Of a stretch of DNA of 18,873 bases, positions 13,720 to 18,873 are shown in pieces. Positions within the stretch are counted from its first letter, which is position 1. The number at the start of each line of letters is the position of its first letter. Source of the DNA: AC-52 sp044870295 (GTDB taxonomy: Bacteria > Actinomycetota > UBA4738); NCBI GenBank assembly GCA_044870295.1, contig JBIOYQ010000057.1:1-18873 (forward strand), in the 5' to 3' direction. The translations under genes were made by a program, and so were the position numbers. The notes under the pieces were generated by a model. It ran no database searches and was not told the origin of the DNA. It saw only the letters and a list, made by a program, of their open reading frames with translations.

Positions 13720-15204
13720 GTGAGGACCATCGTGGTGGGGGCCGGCGCGGCCGGCCTGTGGACGGCCCTCCATGCCGCCGAACGCGGCCCGGTCACCATC
13801 GTGGCCCCCGATCCCACGAAGGGGAGCTCGACGGCACTGGCCCAGGGAGGGATCGCCGCCGCGGTCGCCGACGGCGACGACCCCCAGGCGCATGCGGCCG
13901 ACACCATCGCGGCCGGAGCCGGTCTGTGCGATCTCGAGGCGGTTCGCGTCCTGACCACCGAGGGGCCGTCCAATGTCGCCGAGCTGCGGCGCCGCGGGAT
14001 GGTCTTCGACGAAGGCGGGGAGCCGACGTTGGAGGGAGGCCACTCCGCCCGGCGTGTCCTGCACGCCGGGGGTGATGCCACCGGCTGGGCCATCCTCCAG
14101 TCACTCATCGGGATGGTGACCGGCGTCCGGAGGATCGGGTGGAAGGACGGGCGGGCCACCTCCCTGCTCACCGATCGCGGCGTCGTCGCCGGCGTGCGGA
14201 CCGACAGCGGCCTCGAGCTGGAGGCGGACCGGGTCGTGCTCGCTTCGGGTGGCGCCACGGCCATCTTCGGCCGACGGACCGGGCCGGAGCGCGCGGTGGG
14301 CGAAGGCATGGCGCTGGCGTGGGAGGTCGGCGCGGCCCTGGTGGATCTGGAGTTCGTCCAGTTCCATCCCACGGCACTCGACATCCCGAACCGGCCGGCC
14401 CACCTGCTGACCGAAGCCCTGCGAGGGGAGGGCGCCGTCCTCCGCGACTGGGAGGGCAATCGGTTCATGCCACGCTTTTCCGAGCGCGCCGAACTGGCAC
14501 CGCGCGACGTGGTGGCTCGAGCCATCTTCACGGTGAAGGTCGAGACCGGCCGGCCGGTCCTCCTGGACGCCACCGGGATCCCGAACGTCCGGTCACGCTT
14601 CCCGACGGCGGCACGCAACTGCGACGAGGTCGCGCTCGACGTCGCCCACGACCCCATCCCAGTCGCGCCCGCGGCCCATTACTTCACCGGAGGGATCCTC
14701 ACCGATACCTGGGGACGGAGCACCATCCCCGGGCTCTTCGCCGCGGGCGAGAGCGCGTGCACGGGAGTGCACGGCGCGAACCGCCTGGCCTCGAACTCGC
14801 TCCTGGAGACGCTGGTGTTTGGCCGGCGAGCAGCCTTGGCGGACGACGATGGCGTACCGCCAACGGTCGTCGCAGACGAACCGCTCGGCGGCGAGGCCCC
14901 CTACGTCGGACTGCCGATCGACGAGGTGCGCTCCGTCGCGGACCTGCATCTCGGCGTGGTCCGCAACCCGGTGGGACTTCGGACCGTCTCCGCCGCTCTG
15001 GTGGCGCCTCCCCCACCGGGCGCGAGCCCGCACCCCACCGACCTGGCCGGGACCCTGGTTGCGTGGCTGCTGGCCATGGCGGCCCTGCGCCGAGAGGAGA
15101 GCCGGGGCGGTCACTTCCGCACGGACTTCCCCGAACCTCGACCCGAGTGGCGCATTCGCCAGGCTGTGACGCCGCAAGGCTGGGCTCGACTCCCGGTGGC
15201 TTGA
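13720..15204 (+). CDS. nadB: L-aspartate oxidase
   Basis: First de novo NAD enzyme: an FAD flavoprotein that oxidises L-aspartate to iminoaspartate, the substrate of NadA. The 494-aa length fits. FAD-binding VGAGAAGLWTA (6-16), SSTALAQGGIAAAV (36-49), HSARRVLHAGGDATG (108-122), VQFHPTAL (213-220), LRGEGAVLRD (234-243), ARAIF and AHYFTGGILTDTWGR (319-333), then FAAGESACTGVHGANRLAS (340-358) and NSLLE, are the family landmarks of the fumarate reductase/NadB superfamily. The PAAHYFTGG(I/V) block and placement next to nadA support oxidase over succinate dehydrogenase. Start is GTG at 13720, 11 nt after nadA, with no strong Shine-Dalgarno. The C-terminal helical domain after about 400 is reduced but present. 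Confidence 0.97.
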   Translation: MRTIVVGAGAAGLWTALHAAERGPVTIVAPDPTKGSSTALAQGGIAAAVADGDDPQAHAADTIAAGAGLCDLEAVRVLTTEGPSNVAELRRRGMVFDEGGEPTLEGGHSARRVLHAGGDATGWAILQSLIGMVTGVRRIGWKDGRATSLLTDRGVVAGVRTDSGLELEADRVVLASGGATAIFGRRTGPERAVGEGMALAWEVGAALVDLEFVQFHPTALDIPNRPAHLLTEALRGEGAVLRDWEGNRFMPRFSERAELAPRDVVARAIFTVKVETGRPVLLDATGIPNVRSRFPTAARNCDEVALDVAHDPIPVAPAAHYFTGGILTDTWGRSTIPGLFAAGESACTGVHGANRLASNSLLETLVFGRRAALADDDGVPPTVVADEPLGGEAPYVGLPIDEVRSVADLHLGVVRNPVGLRTVSAALVAPPPPGASPHPTDLAGTLVAWLLAMAALRREESRGGHFRTDFPEPRPEWRIRQAVTPQGWARLPVA

Positions 15205-15216
15205 CGGATCGGTTGC

Positions 15217-15236
15217 TACCATTCCGCCACCGGAGG
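15217..15236 (+). promoter_or_regulatory. Ribosome site and possible -10 for the PIG-L gene
   Basis: GGAGG (15232-15236) stands 5 nt before the GTG at 15242, a clear Shine-Dalgarno that decides the start. TACCAT (15217-15222) resembles a -10 element, but no -35 stands 16-19 nt upstream, so an independent promoter is weakly supported; the 37-nt gap may simply be within the nad transcript. Confidence 0.35.
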
Positions 15237-15241
15237 GCCTG

Positions 15242-15979
15242 GTGGACGACGTCGACGCGCTGGGAACGCTGCTCGGGGTGTGGGCTCATCCCGATGACGA
15301 GACCTACCTCTCGGCCGGGCTGATGGCGCACGCCGTGCAGCGCGGCGACCGCGTGGTGTGCGTCACGGCGACGCGCGGCGAGGAAGGCTCCTTCGACGAG
15401 GAGCGATGGCCGCCGGACCGGATGGGGGCGATCCGGGAGGCGGAGTTGATGGAGTCCCTCGCCCTCCTCGGCGTGACCGAGCACCACTGGCTCGACTACC
15501 ACGACGGGACCTGCGATCGCGTGCCCTTCGAGGAAGGCGTCGAGAGGGTTCAGGCCATCATGGCCAACGTCCACCCCAGGTCCGTGGTCACGTTCGGGCC
15601 GGACGGCATGACCGGCCATGCCGACCACAAGGCGGTCAGCGCCTGGACGATGGAGGCGTTCCGGCGGGCGGCTCCGCACGGCGCACGCCTGTATCACGCC
15701 ACCGTGACACCGGAGTGGGCCGAGGAGTTCGTTCCTCGCTTCAACCAGTTCAACGTGTTCATGGAAGAGGGGACCCCGTCGGTCACGCCCCTCGACGAGC
15801 TGGCCATCCATTTCGACCTTCCGCCGGACCTCCTCGAGCTGAAGCTCCGAGCGATCGGCGCCCACGTCAGCCAAGTCGAGGGGATGATGAACGCCTTCGG
15901 TGAGGACATCTTCCGATCGGGCCAGAGGACGGAGTTCTTCCGGCTTGCCAAGGAGCAGGAACGGCCTCACGGGCGATGA
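15242..15979 (+). CDS. PIG-L/LmbE family zinc deacetylase
   Basis: Zinc-dependent N-deacetylase or amidase, 245 aa, in the family of MshB (mycothiol biosynthesis), Mca (mycothiol S-conjugate amidase) and BshB (bacillithiol). Metal-site motif WAHPDDETYLSAG (14-26) with His16 and Asp19, plus His129 in MTGHADHKAV (123-132). CVTATRGEEGS and REAELMESLALLGV are standard. TFGPDGMTGHADHKAVSAWT resembles the MshB/Mca group. Start at GTG 15242, with GGAGG 5 nt before it. The 3' end overlaps the next gene by ATGA. The substrate cannot be fixed by eye; the family also contains sugar and glycolipid deacetylases. No other thiol-biosynthesis gene is in view. Confidence 0.9.
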   Translation: MDDVDALGTLLGVWAHPDDETYLSAGLMAHAVQRGDRVVCVTATRGEEGSFDEERWPPDRMGAIREAELMESLALLGVTEHHWLDYHDGTCDRVPFEEGVERVQAIMANVHPRSVVTFGPDGMTGHADHKAVSAWTMEAFRRAAPHGARLYHATVTPEWAEEFVPRFNQFNVFMEEGTPSVTPLDELAIHFDLPPDLLELKLRAIGAHVSQVEGMMNAFGEDIFRSGQRTEFFRLAKEQERPHGR

Positions 15980-16749
15980 GCGACGAGCCCTCCTCGCCAC
16001 TCTCCATCGCGCTCCTCGGTTCGGGCGAGTTCGAACCGTGGACCGAACCGGTCGATCGGTGGATGCTCGGCCGGGCCACCGGCGACGGGACGGTCCTGAT
16101 CCTGCCCGCGGCCAGCGCGCCCGAGGGCGACGCCGTGTTCGATCGGTGGGCCGACCTGGGACTCCGCCACTACGAGCGACTGGGCGTCCCTGCTGAGGTC
16201 GTCCCGTTGAAGACGCGGGCCGACGCGGAGCGCCCCGAGGTCGGCAGGCGACTGACATCGGCTTCCATGGCGTACTTCTCCGGTGGCAACCCCGCGTACC
16301 TCTCCGGGGTCCTGATGGGGACGCCCTTCTGGAACGAGCTGCTGGTGGCGCTGGGCCGAGGCATGGCCTACACAGGATGCAGCGCGGGGATCTCGTGCCT
16401 GGGTGAGCAGGCCGTGGACAGCGCGGTTGGCGATTTCAGTTCCAAGGAGATCTGGAAGCCCGGGCTCCGGCTGCTCCCGCGCACACAGCTCGCACCGCAT
16501 TGGGACGCCCTCAACCGCTACCTGCCGGGCCTCCAGCGGATGATCGGCGCCTCGGTCCCCCGGAAGTGGCGGCTCATCGCCGTCGATGAGGGGACGGCGG
16601 TGGCCGGGGACGGCACCGAGTGGCGCGTGTTCGGCGCGGCCGGCGCGCATCTGCGTGACGGGGGAAGCTGGCGCCACGTACCGGCAGGAACATCGTTCAC
16701 CGAGGCGTTCGAGATCGCTCTCACGCCAAGCCATACCACGCAGGCCTGA
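15976..16749 (+). CDS. Peptidase S51-like (PepE/cyanophycinase-like) class I glutaminase-fold hydrolase
   Basis: Predicted serine hydrolase of the S51 clan, 257 aa. IALLGSGEFEPW (11-22) forms the first strand, LILPAASAPEG (41-51) the second, and YFSGGNPAYLSG (100-111) precedes the nucleophile elbow TGCSAGISCLG (133-143) with Ser136. The downstream His (TQLAPHWDALNRY, about 170-185) and AVDEGTAVAGDG are expected for the group. S51 members cut aspartyl dipeptides (PepE) or cyanophycin, so a role on aspartyl or related peptide bonds is plausible. The SGG and SAG motifs match both subfamilies; I cannot choose between them. The ATG overlaps the PIG-L stop by 4 bp, with no strong Shine-Dalgarno of its own. 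It is the last gene of the plus-strand run and converges on the next gene with a 39-nt gap. Confidence 0.85.
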   Translation: MSDEPSSPLSIALLGSGEFEPWTEPVDRWMLGRATGDGTVLILPAASAPEGDAVFDRWADLGLRHYERLGVPAEVVPLKTRADAERPEVGRRLTSASMAYFSGGNPAYLSGVLMGTPFWNELLVALGRGMAYTGCSAGISCLGEQAVDSAVGDFSSKEIWKPGLRLLPRTQLAPHWDALNRYLPGLQRMIGASVPRKWRLIAVDEGTAVAGDGTEWRVFGAAGAHLRDGGSWRHVPAGTSFTEAFEIALTPSHTTQA

Positions 16750-16788
16750 CGGACAAGGACTGAGAACGAGACCGGCCCTGCGGCCTTC

Positions 16789-17244
16789 CTACCCTGGTTC
16801 GACGAGATCCTTGGCCTCGTCGCGGATGTCCTCTTCGTAGTCACGTCTGTGAACCAGGTCGTCTTCCCACTCACTGGCCAACCCGGCGAACACACTCAGG
16901 GACTGCAATTCGGGGCTCATCCGGGCGATCGATCCTATGTCTTGTGCGCCTTCATGAGGCGCCACCTCATCGCGAAGAATGCTTCGCGCGATGGACCGGA
17001 CCACCGTCCATGCGGCCGATACGTTGTCGACGGGTCCCGCGCCGATCTCTTCAAGCGCGGCGTCGACGAGTTCCGCATCGGCTTCACGCAGCAAGGAGTG
17101 CCGCCCGGCGAGAGCTCGCAGATGCGGGCCGTCGTATCCCGCACCGAGGAGATGTGTGGCCACGTCGCTCATATCCTCGGGCTTGATCCGCCCCAACTCC
17201 CACTGAGCCCGGACCAATCGAGGATCAACTGCAGGAAGCTTCAA
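16789..17244 (-). CDS. Unrecognised small helical protein behind ccmI
   Basis: I do not recognise this protein. The frame gives about 151 aa from a TTG at 17244, or 168 aa from an ATG at 17295 inside ccmI. It is acidic and looks entirely helical: VRAQWELGRIKPEDMSDVAT, then HLRALAGRHSLLREADAELV, EEDIRDEAKDLVEPG at the end. No signal peptide or membrane segment is seen. The TTG lies 4 nt after the ccmI stop, with GTGAGG just before it but too close; the start is therefore uncertain, and ATG 17172 would give a shorter 127-aa form. Codon use differs from the neighbours: it uses CTT, CCT, GCA, GTT, GAT, several TTG, and even ATA and AGA, which are rare here. That hints at recent acquisition or weak expression. 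It may be an independent gene rather than part of cytochrome maturation. Confidence 0.6.
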   Translation of the reverse strand: MKLPAVDPRLVRAQWELGRIKPEDMSDVATHLLGAGYDGPHLRALAGRHSLLREADAELVDAALEEIGAGPVDNVSAAWTVVRSIARSILRDEVAPHEGAQDIGSIARMSPELQSLSVFAGLASEWEDDLVHRRDYEEDIRDEAKDLVEPG

Positions 17245-17248
17245 TGCC

Positions 17249-18151
17249 TCACCCGGATCCTTCGGCCTCCGTGAGCAACCTCTCCACCTCGTCACGATGG
17301 GCGCCGAACGGCGCGGCCTGGAGGTAGGCGCGGAAGGCCGTGGCCGCCTCGGCCGGCCGGTTCAGCCCCTTCAACAGGATCACGCCTTCGTAGTAGAGCG
17401 CCTCCGGATACGTCGGGTCCACCTCGAGAGCCTTCTGCACGGCGGCCAGGCCATCCGCGGGCCGGCCCGCTTCGTACACCAGGAACCCCAGTTGGGCATG
17501 GGCCTCGGCGTTCCTGGGATCGAGTTCGAGCACCGCCACGTACTGCTGGATGGCGGACCGAGGGTCCCCGGTCTCCAGGTACCGCTGGGCCAGGTCGAGC
17601 CTGGCGGCGACGTCATTCGGATGATCGGCCACACGCTGCTGGAAGAAGCCCAACCCACCCTGCGTGGTACCGGTGATCTGCTCGCCCGAGGTTCGCGACT
17701 GCACCGAACGGGCCAGCACCGCCGCCACCACACCCACCACGATCACGCCGATGACGAGCGCCACCGTGTTCCTTCTGCCCCGCGGCGTGGTGACCGCCGT
17801 GGCCGCCCCGTCTCCGTTGCCGATGGCTCCGGCGGGATGGCGAGACCGCAGGCTTCGAAGCTCGGTGCCGATGGCTCCCAACCCGTCCCGAGCTTCCAGC
17901 GAACGGAGGACGGCGACGGCGCGAACCTCCGTCTCGTGTCGCAGCGCCAGGTAGGTCTCCTCCGACAGCTGGCCGGTGGCATGCTCGTCGTCGAGCTCGC
18001 GAAGCGAGCGGATGAGCCCCGACCGTTCGTCCTCCAACGGATCCGTCGTGGCCTCCAGCGCCCGCGATTCCGGGCGACGGAAGGGACGAAGGACCCCGGC
18101 GACGGCGACGGCGGCCAGGACGGCCGACACGGCCGCCACGAGCCAGGTCAT
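17249..18151 (-). CDS. ccmI: CcmI/CycH-like TPR protein for cytochrome c maturation
   Basis: Membrane-anchored chaperone that presents apocytochrome c to the haem ligase in System I, 300 aa. The layout matches CcmI: a first membrane helix (about 3-20), a cytoplasmic region with ERSGLIRSLRELDDEHATGQLSEETYLAL (43-70) typical of CcmI-1, a second helix (about 129-147), then an extracytoplasmic domain with about three tetratricopeptide repeats (166-270): LDLAQRYLETGDPRSAIQQY, AHAQLGFLVYEAGRPADGL and ALYYEGVILLKGLNRPAEAA. The ATG has GGAGGAG 5 nt upstream and overlaps the CcmH stop by ATGA. The loop between the two helices is Arg/Asp-rich and about 100 residues. The name is given by architecture and neighbours; sequence in this family is poorly conserved. 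Confidence 0.8.
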   Translation of the reverse strand: MTWLVAAVSAVLAAVAVAGVLRPFRRPESRALEATTDPLEDERSGLIRSLRELDDEHATGQLSEETYLALRHETEVRAVAVLRSLEARDGLGAIGTELRSLRSRHPAGAIGNGDGAATAVTTPRGRRNTVALVIGVIVVGVVAAVLARSVQSRTSGEQITGTTQGGLGFFQQRVADHPNDVAARLDLAQRYLETGDPRSAIQQYVAVLELDPRNAEAHAQLGFLVYEAGRPADGLAAVQKALEVDPTYPEALYYEGVILLKGLNRPAEAATAFRAYLQAAPFGAHRDEVERLLTEAEGSG

Positions 18152-18684
18152 TCCGGCTCCTCCGGCGTGCCCGCCAGCGCTCGTTCCAACAGGCGCCGGT
18201 CCGCATCGGAGAGGGCCGGCTCCGCCACGGCGCCAGAGGCCACCTGTCCCGGCGCGGCCCGCATGGCCCCGGCGGTCCACCGGCGCACCGCCACCACCGC
18301 GGCGGCCGCGCCGACGACCAGCACCAGCAACGGCGCCAGCCAGATGGCGGCGTCGAGGCCTCGCTTCGGCGGCGCCAGCAGGATCCACTCGCCGTACGCG
18401 GTGGCGAACTCCGAGCGGATCTCCTCCGGCGAGCGCCCGGCCTGCAACTCCTGGGCGATGGTCGTGCGCATCTGCGTGGCCAGCTTCGATGGGGAATCCG
18501 CGACCGAGAGGTTCTGGCAGACCGGACAGCGGAGCGTCGACGCCACCGATCGCACCCGATCCTGAAGGCTCTGCGGCGGCGGCGCGCCGCGAACCGCCAC
18601 CACCGTCAGGGCCACGGCCGCCCCCACCAGGATCGCGGCCAGGACGATCGGTCGTGTCCGCGAGGCCCGCGCCGCCGAGCTCAT
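18148..18684 (-). CDS. ccmH: Cytochrome c biogenesis thioredoxin-like protein CcmH/NrfF
   Basis: Membrane-bound thiol protein, 178 aa, that keeps the CXXCH motif of apocytochrome c reduced for haem ligation. After an N-terminal membrane helix (about 12-32) comes the CcmH fold with the redox motif LRCPVCQNLSVADSPS (51-66), Cys53 and Cys56, then TQMRTTIAQELQAGRSPEEI and FATAYGEWILLAPPKRG (93-109). A second helix (about 112-134) and a short acidic tail follow. LRCPVCQN is diagnostic. The ATG at 18684 has GGAG 7 nt upstream and overlaps the TlpA-like stop by 4 bp; an in-frame ATG at 18729 is rejected because it would overlap the preceding gene by about 50 bp. Sits between ccmG-like and ccmI-like genes, the usual order in System I loci. 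Confidence 0.93.
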   Translation of the reverse strand: MSSAARASRTRPIVLAAILVGAAVALTVVAVRGAPPPQSLQDRVRSVASTLRCPVCQNLSVADSPSKLATQMRTTIAQELQAGRSPEEIRSEFATAYGEWILLAPPKRGLDAAIWLAPLLVLVVGAAAAVVAVRRWTAGAMRAAPGQVASGAVAEPALSDADRRLLERALAGTPEEPE

Positions 18685-18873
18685 CCGACCACTCCCGCAA
18701 GCAACGCGTCGATCTGCGACGTGAGCCACGTGTAGCTCACCGCGCCCACCCGTTTGGCCGCCACCCGACCATCCGGCGCGATCACGAACGTCTCCGGCAC
18801 GCCGTACACGCCGTAGGCGAGGGCCGTGGCGTCGCCGGGGTCGGAGAGCTGCGGCCAGTCACCGCCCCACGTA
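18681..18873 (-). CDS. Thiol-disulfide oxidoreductase, CcmG/TlpA/DsbE-like, 5' end cut off
   Basis: Only the C-terminal 63 residues are present; the gene continues past the right edge. They contain the thioredoxin-fold stretch LAYGVYGVPETFVIAPDGRV with the cis-proline loop GVPETF, diagnostic of the TlpA/ResA/CcmG group, and a final helix ending DALLAGVVG. The catalytic CXXC is outside the window. Its stop overlaps the ccmH start (ATGA), so it is the upstream member of the ccm block and most likely CcmG, which passes reductant to CcmH. Other haem-lyase genes (ccmF, ccmE) would be expected beyond the edge but are not seen. Confidence 0.85.
   Translation of the reverse strand, partial: TWGGDWPQLSDPGDATALAYGVYGVPETFVIAPDGRVAAKRVGAVSYTWLTSQIDALLAGVVG

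Noticed and set aside
14699..16258. A 519-codon open frame antisense to nadB and the PIG-L gene.
   Set aside because: Composition is Arg/Pro-rich in an off-frame style and it lies across three well-supported genes; it is a shadow.
16750..16788. Terminator between the convergent S51-like and unrecognised genes.
   Set aside because: Only GGCC-CTGC-GGCC, a 4-bp stem without extension, is present; too weak to call.
1..18873. CRISPR array, prophage, transposase, toxin-antitoxin or defence genes.
   Set aside because: No regular repeats with spacers, no transposase motifs and no terminal inverted repeats were seen; all long coding regions are accounted for by the genes listed.

Overview
This 18.9 kb window is GC-rich and densely coded, with many GTG starts and many 1-8 bp gene overlaps. 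A resuscitation-promoting-factor-type muralytic enzyme, a lipoprotein with a lipobox, a GlgP with a (short) DUF3417-like N-terminus and an L-aspartate-oxidase NAD pathway all point to an actinobacterium (Actinomycetota). The cytochrome c maturation genes at the right edge are of the System I (Ccm) type rather than ResBC, and the MgtE-like/PhoU-TrkA_C pair at the left resembles modules best known from archaea. Together these suggest a deep-branching or uncultured lineage rather than a classical Streptomyces- or Mycobacterium-like genome. That placement is inference from gene content; no rRNA or marker gene settles it.

Layout, left to right. (1) 1-2025, minus: a polyamine-type ABC transporter, ATPase (potA-like) followed by a lipoprotein binding protein (potD-like, cut by the window edge). 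(2) 2026-2246: divergent regulatory gap. (3) 2247-4686, plus: an MgtE-like cation permease overlapping a tandem PhoU/TrkA_C protein. (4) 4696-5634, minus: ispH. (5) 5635-5913: divergent gap with a good promoter for the next gene. (6) 5914-6492, plus: secreted Rpf-like transglycosylase. (7) 6523-7973, minus: AI-2E family membrane protein followed by an orphan, degenerate receiver-domain protein. (8) 8071-16749, plus: a long metabolic run: SDR oxidoreductase, GNAT acetyltransferase, alpha-glucan phosphorylase, nadC, nadA, nadB, PIG-L deacetylase and an S51-like peptidase. (9) 16789-18873, minus: ccmG (partial), ccmH, a ccmI-like TPR protein and an unrecognised protein with atypical codon use.

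How the genes may work together: nadB, nadA and nadC make up the complete de novo route from aspartate to nicotinate mononucleotide. nadC is translationally coupled to glgP, and nadA-nadB follow after a 118-nt gap with a structured leader. ccmG, ccmH and ccmI form a coupled block for reducing apocytochrome and ligating haem. The permease/PhoU pair looks like a transporter and its cytoplasmic regulator.

I found no tRNA, rRNA, insertion sequence, phage gene, CRISPR array or toxin-antitoxin pair. Most of the window is ordinary metabolism. The parts most worth a second look are the MgtE/PhoU-TrkA_C module, the degenerate receiver behind the AI-2E transporter, the unrecognised protein downstream of ccmI, and several inverted repeats in gene-free or convergent positions. 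I do not see a clear, previously undescribed system.
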